From assembly GCA_037157565.1 (NCBI GenBank), contig JAZHRO010000063.1, positions 90,486,001-90,550,000 on the forward strand: a DNA stretch of 64,000 nt, written 5' to 3'. The translations under genes were made by a program, and so were the position numbers. Below, one piece after another: positions 32,559 to 44,028 of the stretch. This DNA is from Thalassia testudinum (lineage: Eukaryota > Streptophyta > Magnoliopsida > Alismatales > Hydrocharitaceae). The stretch's first letter is position 1; each line of letters starts with the position of its first letter. The notes below the pieces were generated by a model. It saw only the letters and a list, made by a program, of their open reading frames with translations. It was not told the origin of the DNA and did not search any database.

Positions 32559-35500
32559 ATGTCCTTAATCCTCCAGACTCTGGCTGACATTCAAAAATCG
32601 AATGCGGCTATTCAAAAACAGCACAAGGACGAGCTTACTGAAGTTAAAACTCAACTGGCCCAGTTGGCAAATTCTCGCCAGCCAGGCACACTCCCTTCCC
32701 AACCTCTTCCTAACCCAAATAACGTGCCAACCCAGAAGCGCGTTATGAATCCAAATTTAGGCCACGCTCAATGGATTTATCAGGCCCCTACTGCCCCATC
32801 TCCAGACGAGATGGAAGCCTCAACTTCGCGTGCGGGATTTCAGCAGCAACCACCCCTCCTACCAAACCCAAACCAAAATCAGGCCGGATTAAATTCTGTA
32901 ACAACACGTAGTGGTAAGACAACTCAGGACCCGCATTATCCAAACCACTCCCAGCCTGATAACCATGACCCTAGGATAGTTATCCAAGGTACCGCTGTTC
33001 CAGACCCACAACCTGGACCTATCCTAGAGGAACCAACCAAGATCCCGTTTCCCGAGGCCCTGACCAAGGGAAAGAAGACCACCAAACCCGTGGCCCCTGA
33101 GGAGGACCTGGTCAAGCTCTTTGAGCAGGTCCACATAAACATCCCCTTGATGGATGCAATCCGCCACGTACCAGCTTACGCACGATTTCTAAAGAATATA
33201 TGTACACCCCAGCGTAAGCCGCGAACCAAGGGAGGGAGCCCAATTGTTCTGTCAGAGCAAGCCAGCTCTGTAATCCTTAGTAAACTCCCACCCAAGGCAA
33301 AAGATCCTGGAACTCCCCTGATCTCCTGTAAGATAGGTGGTACCCAATTTGATAGAGCATTGTTAGACTTAGGTGCATCTATAAATCTGATACCCACATC
33401 CTTACTTGACCATCTGGAAGAATCTGAGCTGAAACCAACCGAGGTGACATTACAATTAGCAGATCGATCTATAAAGTCACCAAAAGGGATTCTCGAGGAT
33501 GTTATCGTGAGAGTGCGGGATTTCTATTTTCCAGTGGACTTTATAGTCTTAGTCATGGATGCACCTGAGAACCCTAGGGATACACCAATCATTCTAGGGA
33601 GACCTTTCTTGGCTACTGCTAGAGCCAACATCAGCTGTGAGGAGGGCCAAATAGAGCTTAAGTTTGGAGATCAAACACTGAAAATTGATATATTTAAGGC
33701 CCAACAAGGAATTAATTGCGACGTCATCGAGCAAATTTGTGACATCAAGACTTTGGTTGATGAATCACACCTCCAGAATGACTTGAGTATGCCTCATCAA
33801 CCACAGAAGGATCTTGACCCGCAAACAGAGGAGTCGAATCCAGATGTGAACAACCTAGTAACTCCCACCCTTGAACCTCACATCTATACTGAACCACCCG
33901 CTGCTACTGAAAACCCCATCCTCGAACTGAAACCCCTTCCTGCTCATTTGAAATACATCTTTTTGGGTTCTAATCAGACCCTTCCTGTGATCATCAATTC
34001 CAACCTCAGTCCTGAACAGGAAACCAGTCTGATTGTTGTCCTCCAGCAACATCGAAGAGCCATCGGATGGACTCTCGATGATTTGACTGGAATAAGTCCC
34101 TCTTATTGTACTCATCATATCTATTCAGAAGAGGGCACACGACCTTCTCGTGAAATGCAGAGACGCTTAAACCCCAATCTGCAGGAGGTCGTGAAAAAGG
34201 AGATCATCAAGTGGTTAGATGCTGGGATCATCTACCCGATCTCCGATAGTCGTTGGGTGAGCCCAATTCAGGTCGTGCCTAAGAAGGCAGGACTCACCAC
34301 TATAACGACTGAGATCAGAGAAATCATTCCTACCCGATTAGCCAACTCATGGAGAGTCTGTATAGATTACCGTCGACTCAATTCCTCCACGAAGAAGGAT
34401 CATTTCCCACTACCCTTCATTGATCAAATTCTCGAAAAACTAGCGGGAAATAGGTTCTTCTGCTTTCTTGATGGGTACTCCGGTTATAACCAGGTGGCAA
34501 TCCATCCTGAGGACCAAGAAAAGACCACGTTCACCTGCCCCTTCGGAACATACGCTTTCCGAAGGATGCCTTTCGGTCTTTGCAATGCACCCGCTACTTT
34601 TCAGCGATGCATGCTTGCCATATTCTCAGATATGGTAGGTGATTATCTGGAAGTCTTCATGGATGACTTTTCAGTTTTCGGAGCATCATTCGACGATTGC
34701 CTCCAACACTTGGTCCAGATACTCAGGCGGTGCATCGACGTGAATTTGGTTCTTTCCTGGGAAAAGAGCCATTTCATGGTGCCTGAGGGAATTGTCCTGG
34801 GACACTCAATTTCGGAGAAAGGTATCCAAGTGGATCGAGCTAAGGTTAATCTGATTTCTCACCTTCCTATGCCTAGCTCGATCAGGGACATCCGATCCTT
34901 TTTAGGGCATGTCGATTTTTATCGACGATTTATCCCTGATTTTTCAAAAATCGCACGCCCCCTGACCACTCTTCTCTCCAAGGATGTTCCCTTCGAAATC
35001 TCCAAGGAATGCACTCAAGCATTTGAAATCCTGCGTGACCGAGTCACCCAAGCCCCGATCCTACAGTCCCCTGATTGGTCTCAACCCTTTGAGATCATGT
35101 GTGATGCATCCGACTTCGCTGTAGGAGCGGTTTTGGGGCAGAAAAATGACAAGAAACCTGTGGTCATTTACTACGCCAGCAAAACACTCGATGAGGCTCA
35201 GCGTAACTATACGGTTACTGAGAAAGAGCTGCTAGCTGTAGTATTTGCCCTAGAGAAGTTCAGATCATACCTTCTGGGTTCCCATGTCATTATATACTCG
35301 GATCACACGGCTGTGAGGCATCTCCTTGCAAAGAAGGACGCAAAGCCTCGATTGATCCGATGGATCTTGCTGTTGCAAGAATTTGACCTCGAGATTCGCG
35401 ATAAAGCGGGAAAACAAAACGTGGTAGCTGATCACTTGTCCCGTCTTCCTTCTGAAATAATAGACCCTTCCGGACCCATCACTGAGCATTTTCCCGATGA

Positions 35501-36821
35501 GCACCTGCTGACTATTGGTACTAGCCTTCCATGGTTTGCTAATATTGTAAATTACTTGGCATCTCATCAGACCCCGTCCGATTGGCCGAAGGCCAAGAAA
35601 GACAAATTGCGCTCCGATGCCAAGTATTACATTTGGGAAGACCCGTACCTCTTCCGCATAGGTGCCGATCAGATCATCCGGAGATGTGTCCCGGAAGGGG
35701 AAGTCAACAATATCCTCTCTTTCTGCCATGACCAGGCATGCGGTGGCCATTTTGCCGGGCATAAAACCGCATCAAAAGTCCTCCAGTGCAGCTTTTACTG
35801 GCCCACACTGTTCAAAGACGCATACAGTCATTGCAAGGCATGCAGTCGTTGCCAGACTTTGGGCAACATGAGCCATCGCGACATGATGCCTATGCAACCG
35901 ATTCTAGTATGCGAAATCTTTGATGTTTGGGGGATTGATTTTATGGGCCCCTTTCCTGTTTCGGATGGTTTCGAATACATTCTGTTGGCTGTGGACTACG
36001 TGTCCAAATGGATCGAAGCCATACCGACCCGAACCTGTGATCACAAAATCGTTCTCAAATTCATTCATCAACACATATTCTCAAGGTTCGGGATTCCTCG
36101 TGCAATAATCTCTGATGGGGGAACCCATTTCACAAATGCTCAGTTTAGGTCACTGATGACCAAATATGGGGTGTCTCACCGAATCTCTACTCCTTACCAC
36201 CCCCAAACTAATGGTCTAGCTGAGCTATCTAATCGGGAGATCAAGAAAATCCTGCAAGTCACTGTTCGACCTGACAGGAAGGACTGGTCGTCCCGACTTC
36301 CGGAAGCATTGTGGGCCTATAGGACCGCCCACAAGACCCAATTGGGCATGTCTCCCTTTAGATTGGTGTACGGAAAGGCATGCCACCTTCCCGTCGAACT
36401 GGAGCATAAAGCCTATTGGGCAGTACGGAACTGTAATCTGGATCTTTCTAAGACTGGGACCCACAGAAAACTCCAAATCAGCGAGATCGATGAATTACGC
36501 ATAGACGCGTACGAGAACTCGCAAATCTACAAGGAGCGGGTTAAAGCCTTCCACGACAAACACATCTCTAGAAAGATCTTTCATCCTGGTCAAAAGGTCC
36601 TACTCTTTGATGCCCGACTCAAACTCTTCCCAGGAAAACTGAGATCTAAGTGGGTCGGACCATATTTGGTCCGACAGGTTTTTGGAAATGGAGCAATCGA
36701 AATCAGTCCACTCAGCCACGATTCTGAACCTTTCATCGTGAACGGTCAGAGACTCAAGCCGTTCATTGATGTAACTTCTACTGATTTGGCTGAGGCATCT
36801 TATATCCTCCTTTCCCCTTGA
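32559..36821 (+). CDS. pol: Athila-type Pol of C: protease, RT, RNase H, integrase
   Basis: 1,420 residues from the first Met. The open frame actually starts at 32460 right after the gag stop, in the same frame, and has no separate good start, so expression probably needs readthrough or fusion with gag. The protease active site DLGAS is at residue 270, RT FMDD at 702-703, RNase H near 848 ([14 protein letters not shown]), the integrase HHCC finger near 1060, and the catalytic triad D1127, D1186, E1222 with D,D-35-E spacing. No internal stop. The last residues are YILLSP. It copies and integrates the element; a companion Gag is at 31122-32459. Confidence 0.93.
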   Translation: MSLILQTLADIQKSNAAIQKQHKDELTEVKTQLAQLANSRQPGTLPSQPLPNPNNVPTQKRVMNPNLGHAQWIYQAPTAPSPDEMEASTSRAGFQQQPPLLPNPNQNQAGLNSVTTRSGKTTQDPHYPNHSQPDNHDPRIVIQGTAVPDPQPGPILEEPTKIPFPEALTKGKKTTKPVAPEEDLVKLFEQVHINIPLMDAIRHVPAYARFLKNICTPQRKPRTKGGSPIVLSEQASSVILSKLPPKAKDPGTPLISCKIGGTQFDRALLDLGASINLIPTSLLDHLEESELKPTEVTLQLADRSIKSPKGILEDVIVRVRDFYFPVDFIVLVMDAPENPRDTPIILGRPFLATARANISCEEGQIELKFGDQTLKIDIFKAQQGINCDVIEQICDIKTLVDESHLQNDLSMPHQPQKDLDPQTEESNPDVNNLVTPTLEPHIYTEPPAATENPILELKPLPAHLKYIFLGSNQTLPVIINSNLSPEQETSLIVVLQQHRRAIGWTLDDLTGISPSYCTHHIYSEEGTRPSREMQRRLNPNLQEVVKKEIIKWLDAGIIYPISDSRWVSPIQVVPKKAGLTTITTEIREIIPTRLANSWRVCIDYRRLNSSTKKDHFPLPFIDQILEKLAGNRFFCFLDGYSGYNQVAIHPEDQEKTTFTCPFGTYAFRRMPFGLCNAPATFQRCMLAIFSDMVGDYLEVFMDDFSVFGASFDDCLQHLVQILRRCIDVNLVLSWEKSHFMVPEGIVLGHSISEKGIQVDRAKVNLISHLPMPSSIRDIRSFLGHVDFYRRFIPDFSKIARPLTTLLSKDVPFEISKECTQAFEILRDRVTQAPILQSPDWSQPFEIMCDASDFAVGAVLGQKNDKKPVVIYYASKTLDEAQRNYTVTEKELLAVVFALEKFRSYLLGSHVIIYSDHTAVRHLLAKKDAKPRLIRWILLLQEFDLEIRDKAGKQNVVADHLSRLPSEIIDPSGPITEHFPDEHLLTIGTSLPWFANIVNYLASHQTPSDWPKAKKDKLRSDAKYYIWEDPYLFRIGADQIIRRCVPEGEVNNILSFCHDQACGGHFAGHKTASKVLQCSFYWPTLFKDAYSHCKACSRCQTLGNMSHRDMMPMQPILVCEIFDVWGIDFMGPFPVSDGFEYILLAVDYVSKWIEAIPTRTCDHKIVLKFIHQHIFSRFGIPRAIISDGGTHFTNAQFRSLMTKYGVSHRISTPYHPQTNGLAELSNREIKKILQVTVRPDRKDWSSRLPEALWAYRTAHKTQLGMSPFRLVYGKACHLPVELEHKAYWAVRNCNLDLSKTGTHRKLQISEIDELRIDAYENSQIYKERVKAFHDKHISRKIFHPGQKVLLFDARLKLFPGKLRSKWVGPYLVRQVFGNGAIEISPLSHDSEPFIVNGQRLKPFIDVTSTDLAEASYILLSP

Positions 36822-37062
36822 GCTTATTGCGCCCAGCCGATGGCGTAAAACTCAGCGCTTAACGGGAGGCAGCCCGTCATTCTCTTTGAAAACCTGAAAC
36901 TTGTTCTGACACCTTTCAGCACTCGAAGTTCACCCTTGTAGACAGCCGACCCCAACTCAGATGTTCGCATCTGAGATTTGAAATCGTCCGCAAAAATTCA
37001 ACCCGACCCATTCACTCATCCAAATTTCTGTCTTAAGGAATGAACTAAGACCCCCTAGGTTA

Positions 37063-37097
37063 CAATGAGGACATTGCAAATCTTAGGCATGGGGGGG
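37063..37097 (+). promoter_or_regulatory. Internal polypurine tract after pol in C
   Basis: CAATGAGGACATTG (37063-37076) then AGGCATGGGGGGG (37085-37097), the same pair as in A at 18228. Confidence 0.6.
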
Positions 37098-37714
37098 TAG
37101 GAAAGTGCAAAAACTTGTAAGAAAAGGTTTCAAACAAAAAATTCACATATGCCAAAAATACCATAAAAATTAAAAAATTTTTCGAAAAAGAATAAGAGGA
37201 AAAGAGGAGAAGGAAAATTTTGTGAAGGAGAAAAGAAACAAAATGAAAAAGGAGCACAAAATTATGAGAAGTGATAGTCATTAGTAAGGAACTAAGGAAT
37301 TAACCTAAGTTCTAGACCTCATTCAAGAAAATAACTGAAAAGTGCACAATGAGATTAGTAAGAATGCAAACCTTAGGCATTCTTGAATAGACTCTTAGTA
37401 CCCATTAAGATCTGGACACTCCTCAAGAGGTTGAGGAAAATGAAAAGCTGAAGTATTAGGTCTAAGGCTTAGGGAGTATTCGGCCTCGTTAACTAATTTT
37501 TGGTTTACGGGACTCAGTAACCTAAGCACCCTAATCTCACACACAGCCTGGTTCAGTAAGCGTAAAAATCAGAATCACGCAGAAGCGTCGCAAAAATCTG
37601 AAAAGAACACCTAGAATAGGAGCGGCCAATCAACACAAGTTGATTTGGACGAGTTCCCAGCGCAGAGAGGCGGGAAATCCCCTCGAAGATGCGTAACAAA
37701 ATATCATCTCCTCG

Positions 37715-37975
37715 GTGCTTGTCTCTTAGGATATTTACATATCCTACGGGGGGCATGTAAGCACTCTGCTGATTCAGATTCCATGGATGGCATTATCTCG
37801 AAGTGTCAATTGCCAGGGTCTGGATTCGGCCACGGAATACCATGGATGGGATTATCTCGAAATCTCAATAGCCAGGGTTCCGGGGGTTGCCATGGGCGGT
37901 GCTATCTCGAAGCATCGATCGCCAGGAACCCTTGAGGATTGATGATGGGAGCAAGGAATCTGATACAGACTGCGT
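37715..37975 (+). other. Candidate structured RNA: closed stem plus three-hairpin array (C)
   Basis: GTGCTT (37715-37720) pairs with AAGCAC (37759-37764), enclosing AGGATAT/ATATCCT (37728-37734, 37739-37745). Hairpins with loop TATCTCGAA follow: GGCAT/GTGTC (37789-37807), GGGAT/ATCTC (37848-37866) and GGTGC/GCATC (37898-37916). Relative to A and E, stem bases change in compensating pairs while the loop stays fixed. The tail GATGATGGGAGCAAGGAATC follows. Confidence 0.72.
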
Positions 37976-38361
37976 TGAAAAGCCAATCCTAGGCTAGAAC
38001 TAAAAAGAAAAAGAGAGAGAAAACTCTCCAAACAGAAAAACTTTCTATCTCTCTCTTACAAAACGCACTGCGAACTGAGCCAGGGCTAAAATCATTTCAA
38101 GCACGGGTGCTTTAACCACGAAGTCCAATAAACCTTAGGTTAGTTCTTGCGGGCCTTAAAAACCTTTGCTAAAAGACTGAGGCTAAGGCTAGACAGATTT
38201 GGATCTTGATTGGTACTAGAATACCTTTTAGGCCTATGGTCAGCATTCTAACCTAATCTATGCTCAAATAAAAAAGGCACTTATCTAAAACCATTAAAAA
38301 CTTCATGGTCTAGAACAAGGGTTGAAACCTTAAGTTTTTGCTAAGGGACTAGCAAAAGCTA

Positions 38362-38373
38362 GGCATGGGGGTA
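38362..38373 (+). other. Polypurine tract of C
   Basis: GGCATGGGGGTA directly before the 3' LTR. Confidence 0.9.
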
Positions 38374-41221
38374 TGATGAGAACCTCATCATGAGCCATAA
38401 CTAGCTCATTTTGACCCAATACAAAGGATAAAAGCTCCTACATATCTCAAGGAAAGGCTTAACTCAGAGAATTCTGAGTTTGAGAAGAAAACCAGTCATA
38501 AGGGGTAAAAGTGCAATTTTACCAGTATAATCTGCATACAGGGTAATTCAGGGCCCAAACACAGGTCAAAACAGCTTAATAAGAATAAAAGTGGGATGAG
38601 ATGATCTAGCAAGGGCTACAGCACTTCCAAGGAACCAAATGATAATCTGTAACCCTAAAACAACCCACTTCAATTCACAAGGTTCGAGGCAAAGTAAAAA
38701 TAGAATAAACCCTCTAAAATTCATAGAAAAATAATCTCTAGGGTTTAGAACCTTCAATTTGGCCTTTAGAACCCATTTTGACCTACATTGAGAACCATGC
38801 CCAATTAATAACTTAATTTGGGTTTTTGCACAAATTGACCGGTCAAACAAGGTTTAATATGAAAATGAAATTCACCATCAGATTTCTTAGGTCCTAATTA
38901 GTCATGTATAAAAACTTGAGCCTAAGAAGAAACCCCCTTGACCGACTTCGCACTTTGGTCCTCATATATTTACTCTTTGGCCCTCAACTTTTGAACCCTC
39001 GCATTTTGGCCCCTAACTCTCCTTCGTTCTTTGCAATCAGGTCCCTCCTGCAAAACCCTGCCAGCACCATGCTCCGGCGACCTTGCGCGGAGCATGGCGC
39101 CGCGCAGGGTGAGGTGGGGGACCTGGCAAGTAAACCGGGGGTGCCCTACGTCGTCAGCCGTCGCAGGGGCACCCCCCTGGTCATTGTAGCCCACCATACC
39201 GGCCGTGCGAACGCACGGACGGTATGGGTTCGTGTTCCGACCATTCTCCGGCGAGGGAGACACGTCGTCTCCCTCCGCCTTCCTCCCTGTTTCATCCCTA
39301 TAAATACCCCCCGCTGCTCCACCGACCAGGGCAGCCTGGATCTGACGGAGAAAATCCCCAACTTTCTTCTCTTCTTCCTCCGGCAGACGCTCACCAGCTC
39401 CGGCGGCTTCCTCCCCCTCCACCTCTTCGCTCTGCCGCAATACCAGCAGCAGAGACTTCCTCCCCTGCTCTTCCCGCGCCACGCCGCACCCAGCTGGCGC
39501 CTCTCCGGCTCTCTGCTCGCCGCCGCCCCTCTTCCTGAGCATCGTCTTCTCCGGCGACAGTCGATACGACTGTCGCCCTGTTCCTCCCCCTTCGTCCCTG
39601 CAAGTAAGCTAGAGCTACTCCCCTTCTCCTCCTCTTTCTTTCCCCGCTTTCAATTTATTCAATTAAGCCCTCTACCGACCCTGACCACCTTCACCCCCTT
39701 CGCCTCCGACCACCCTCCGGCGAGCCGTTCCCATCACCTCAGCAACCCACACGGCTCGCCGACCCTCACCGCACCTCCGCCTCATCACACTGAGCACCCC
39801 CCACCCCTCCACTGCCACTCCACACCTCCGTAACACTCCCCCGAACAAACCCATTCCTCCGGTTGCAGTCCGACCCAGGGCTGCCACCAGACACCTCCTT
39901 GCGGCCTGCCGCGCAGCTCCTCACCTTCGCCGTGCCACGGCGAAGGTTCCCCAGTGGTTTGATTAGGCCGCGAGGCCATATTCATGTCCAACAGGTTTTG
40001 AGGTCCGACCGCCATTGACGCACATTAAGGCAGCCTCTCCCGCGCTCCAGGCTTGAGGACGCCAGGTCTCCAGCTGCTGCGGGGTACGGGGCGTCGTGCG
40101 AAGCCAGCCAGCCAGCAACTTATGCAGATAGAAGCCGCAGCTGCAGAAGCCAAGCCGCGGTCTCCCAGCAGGCGCACGCGAGGAACGGTCTGCGTTTAGT
40201 CCCACATCGGTAAGCCTCGCACACGTTCCACTGTTTAAATTGATTTCGTGCACTAGCCTCATTGCCTCAGTACACGGGGTGAGGTCCCCTTACACCCGCC
40301 CGGTTACCCGGTCTCGTCCGCGCTCACGCCTCGCGGACCTGACCCGACCCGACTTAGACTGACTGCACTCCTCGCCCACCACACACGCCGGTGGGCCTGG
40401 ACCCGGGCCTGACCCGAACCCGAGTACCCGGTAGCTCTGGGAGAGCTTTCCCAAGAGTGGTTTCAGAGAGAGAGAGACACGGGGGGGAGGGTAGAGTAGG
40501 TTTTGCCTCTTGACGAAAAACTCTGAAGTGTGCAGGCCAAAGAAGAAGAAGAAGACCCGCGGAAGAAGAAGTGCAGGCGAAGAAGAAGGAGCTGCACTGT
40601 AGCAAATGCATAGTTAAGTCGTCTAAGCACCGGGTCAGACGACGGAAAGTCAGCAGCCAGAGCAGGAAAGAAGGCAGGCTGAAGAAGAAGGAAGAGCAAC
40701 GGCCAAAGTGGAAGAAGAAGAAAGGAAGACTTAGTAGCTGAAGGCAGAAGCTCTGCAGCCATAAAGAAAAAAAGGGAAAAGAGAAAGGGTCACCACGATT
40801 GCAGAAGAAGAAGAAGAGAGGTCAAGGCAGAAAACCAAAGAAGAAGAAGAACAAGGAGCTCTGAAGAAAGAAGAACATCACCAACGCAGGAACAGCAGGA
40901 AGAAGAAGAAGAGCATCACCATTACAGAAGAAGAATATCACCTCTGCAGAACAGAGAAAAGAAGGAGATCTAAAGAAAGAGAGAAAGAAGAGCATCCCCC
41001 TCTGCAGAACAAAGAGAAAACAACAAATTCTTTCCCTCTCTCTTTCTTTTTGTAAAAGAAACATGTATATCTCTAGAATACGACTTGCTCCCTGAGTTCG
41101 ACCTCGGGAACTCTTTCATTTTCCGAGTAAAAAATTTTATATTTGAAATGTTGGTAATAACCGGCTTTACTACAACGTTATAACAAAACCCTCAAACCCG
41201 GTTGGAACCGTCGACGTTTCA
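38374..41221 (+). repeat. 3' LTR of C
   Basis: 2,848 bp, nearly identical to the 5' LTR. The differences seen are two bases in the TTTGGGTTTTT region near 38827, one near 38884, one near 40479, one near 40710, and one A fewer near 40770. It is followed by the CTTAT duplication. Confidence 0.95.
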
Positions 41222-41226
41222 CTTAT

Positions 41227-41410
41227 GTTTTGCCTCTGATAAATCCTGTTTATGTACTGCAATGGTAAAATTGTAGTTTTAACCTTTGTTTCATGTTTTC
41301 TTCTCAGAACACTTATTCCGTGAATTAGGTCCTCCAGGTTATGTAAGAGCTCTTATTCTCTTTCTTAGGTCAAAATGAGCTAGTTAGGGCTCATGATGAG
41401 GCTCTTATCA
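41227..41410 (-). repeat. Solo LTR F, U3-side terminal piece
   Basis: Its complement starts TGATAAGAGCCTCATCATGA and continues similar to the first 180 bp of the C LTR. ATAAC follows at 41411-41415, matching 8311-8315. Confidence 0.88.
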
Positions 41411-41815
41411 ATAACTAGACCAATACATCTTGAGGTAGAGTGGCAGGTATGGATCGATACTTGTCTATGTCAGTCCATCATCAGCTTTAGGGTGTCCTTC
41501 TTAGCACCCTCTTTTTCCCACACATATCTGCTTGAGGAGCCTTTCCCTCCTCACTGCACACTCTCTGAGGTCATTACTCATGTGTATTAAGTGAAACCTC
41601 CAACAATGGCTTAGTAGTACCCTATTTTCACTTGCATCTGGAGAGCATTTGACATTACTCTCCATCACCAACTTGCCAACATCTTGGGTTACTTACTCGA
41701 TAGGCCAAGTTTGTTATGTATTTTTTTCAGGTCTCCTTCTACTTCCCTTCTAGAGCTCGATTTGCGAGACATCCCAACTCTACCTCAGGTAATATCTTTA
41801 CTTGCTTTTGCTTTC

Positions 41816-41850
41816 CAATGAGGACATCGTCAGATTTAGGCATGGGAGGG
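41816..41850 (+). promoter_or_regulatory. Internal polypurine tract of E
   Basis: CAATGAGGACATCG (41816-41829), then GGCATGGGAGGG (41839-41850). It is retained although E carries no pol. Confidence 0.55.
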
Positions 41851-42516
41851 TATAACCTGAGGTTGTTCATAGCATGATACCCATTCTACATGTAGTTAGG
41901 GCATCCATCTTTCAAAAAGAGAGAGAAAGAGAAGAGAAAGTAGATGGAATCCTTGTAAGATGAATTGCAAATATATTGAGAAGGAAAAAGAAAGAGAAGA
42001 AGAGAGATACACAGAGAGAAAAGGTGCAAAATATTGTTAGTCCCAGCATTTGATTTTGGAAGAGTTCCTAAGTTCTAGTCTAGAATGAATGATTAAGTAA
42101 GTCCTAAAGTGCTAAGAGAAAAGGAGATAAGAGAGGGATACCAACTTTATGCCTCCTGGTTCCGTTTTAGGGTTTAAACACTTACGTATTTGTTAAGATC
42201 TGGACTATTCCTCAAGAGGTTGAGGGAGTTGCGAGGCTAATGTATTAAGTCTAAGGCTTCGGGGGTATTCAGCCCCGTTGCCTACCCTTTGGTTTGCGGG
42301 AATTAGTAACCTAGGTACCCAAAAATCACATGTCGGCCTAGTTTAGTGAGCATAATGAAGAATAACGCCAAAAAAGTGTTTGTTCTGAAAATGTTTTCCC
42401 AAAAATTTGACTTAGGAGTGGCTCAAAGACACAAGTTAATTTGATGAGTTCTCAGCACGGAGAGGAGGAATGAAAATACTCCCCTCGAAGATGCGTTATA
42501 ACATACCGTCTCCTCG

Positions 42517-42780
42517 GTGCTTGTCTCCTAGGATATCTAAGTATCCTATCGGGGTCACGGAAGCACCTTGTGCTGGTTCATGTGCCATGGGCGACATTAT
42601 CCCAAAATGTCGATTGCCAGGATCTGAATTTAGCTATAGAACATCATGGGCGGCACTATCCTGAAGTGTTGAAAACCAGTGTTCTGGAGGTTTGCCATGG
42701 GTGGTGCTATCTCGAAGCATCGACTACCAGGGACCCTGCGATGATTGATGGTGGGGACAAGGAATCCGATACAGATCATG
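42517..42780 (+). other. Candidate structured RNA: closed stem plus three-hairpin array (E)
   Basis: GTGCTT (42517-42522)/AAGCAC (42561-42566) encloses AGGATA/TATCCT (42530-42535, 42542-42547). Hairpins are GACAT/ATGTC (42593-42611), GGCAC/GTGTT (42652-42670) and GGTGC/GCATC (42703-42721). In the third, the flanking GGGC/GCC pair of other copies is GGGT/ACC, a compensating change. The tail GGGGACAAGGAATCCGATAC follows. Confidence 0.72.
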
Positions 42781-42910
42781 TTTAGGGCCAATTCGATGCT
42801 GGATTTAGGGGAATTTAAAAAGTAAAAGAGTGAACTCTTAAAATAAATATTTATATCTCTCTCTTTTATCCAAAAATGCACTAGCAAACTAAACCCAGAC
42901 TTACGTGTGC

Positions 42911-44028
42911 CACTGACCAATGTGTGCCACCGACTGTGACGACCACTCACCACCACGACCACGAGCCACGTTCACAACACGACATCAACAATTGTGTCTT
43001 GCCACTGTGGTCGAAGGTGACAGCTTTGACACCGCCACTACATTCGCTACTGTGTCTTCGACTTGCCACCGTGTCTCATCTCTACTGCATCAACTCCCAT
43101 GACCACGCCGTCACCACTGACTCCCTTTCTTTCCCTCAACCTGCACGCACGTAGGACAGAGGGCGAGAACTTAAGCCGTCCAGGAGCCTCCTTGGACATC
43201 CACTGCATTCTCCTCCTTTGTGGTCTTCTTCTTCCTTCAGACCTTACTACCCATAGGCCTTGCGTAGCCACCAACTACCACACACGGCCAGCCACCTCGA
43301 CCACCTTTGCACCCTCGCACGCATCCACCTCTCACGACCAGCGTGGTCAGCCCCCTCTGCGCCCACTAGCGCACTACTCACCATCACTGCACCACCACAT
43401 GATTGCCAATACCCACGCGCATGCCTTACACTTACGGCCAACAGCTCCGCTTGCGCCCACCATGCACACCACCTCTGCGTGTGCACCACCTCCTTGCGTA
43501 GCCACATGTGATTGCCACTTGCAACCTCTTCCTCTTCTTCTTCTTCTCTGCCGACAGAGAAGAAGAACCCAAAGCTGTCGATCCCCACCTCCACGCCGTC
43601 GACATCTTCAGCCACGAAACTTTACACCTTCGACTTCATTGAGCTTGCCTCAATACCACACACCTGACCAAGCCCTCAGATGCACCCACCGCAACCTGCG
43701 TGCACACGTGGATTGACCCACCGCTGGTGACCTCCAAGCCACCGGCCGACCACCTCCGACCGTCTCGCTTCTTGCCGCCACCGCCATCGGATGCACGTCG
43801 GCTTACTCTCCCTCCAGCGAACTCCTCATCTCCAGCCTCCCTTCCCCTTATGCATAAAGAGCACTTGCACAAAGTGCCCTATTTTGCTACAGTGAAGAGG
43901 GTATTAGTTTTTACATCCAAATGCCATTGCGAGACTTTATTTTGATTTGAATATTCATTTAGTGGAATTTGCTGGGAGGCCCTCATTTTGCTTCTAATTT
44001 GCAGGATCGATCATTCTTCCCTCATATG
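42911..44028 (+). repeat. 3' LTR of E, first piece
   Basis: Matches 3850-4920 of the 5' LTR from CCACCGAC onward; the LTR start is missing. It is interrupted at 44028 by G, whose target duplication ATATG is 44024-44028. The frames at 43063-43716 and 43247-43615 are compositional. Confidence 0.75.

Larger units (their letters stand above)
36822..38373 (+). other. 3' noncoding region of C
   Basis: No env-like ORF. It has the internal PPT (37063-37097), an A/G-rich tract (37130-37262), the hairpin CCTCAA-GAGG-TTGAGG (37421-37436), the structured array (37715-37975), a second A/G-rich tract (about 38000-38050) and the terminal PPT (38362-38373). Confidence 0.8.
27346..41221 (+). mobile_element. 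Element C: full-length, young Athila-like Ty3/gypsy retrotransposon
   Basis: 13,876 bp, LTRs of 2,849 and 2,848 bp, duplication CTTAT (27341-27345 and 41222-41226). I count five substitutions and a one-base A-run indel between the LTRs, about 0.18 percent, or roughly 0.07 million years at the assumed rate. Order: LTR, tRNA-Asp primer site, leader, gag, pol, structured 3' noncoding region, PPT, LTR. It lies within a solo LTR of its own family (F). Confidence 0.95.
8316..41410 (-). mobile_element. Element F: solo LTR of the C family, split by B and C
   Basis: The three pieces (8316-9560, 25899-27345, 41227-41410; total 2,876 bp) align in order and in reverse orientation to the 2,849-bp LTR of C. 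On the minus strand it starts TGATAAGAGCCTCATCATGA (41410 downward) against TGATGAGAACCTCATCATGA in C. The target duplication ATAAC is present at 8311-8315 and 41411-41415. No internal sequence of its own remains, so it is a solo LTR formed by LTR-LTR recombination and later hit twice. Confidence 0.9.
41416..42910 (+). other. 3' internal region of E
   Basis: No gene. It continues the E sequence broken at 8315. 41416-41760 shows no recognisable motif. From about 41785 (CTACCTCAGGTAATATC) it follows the 3' noncoding region of A. It has the internal PPT (41816-41850), an A/G-rich tract (about 41917-42030), the hairpin CCTCAA-GAGG-TTGAGG (42210-42225) and the structured array (42517-42780). It ends abruptly at the 3' LTR without a PPT. 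Confidence 0.65.
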
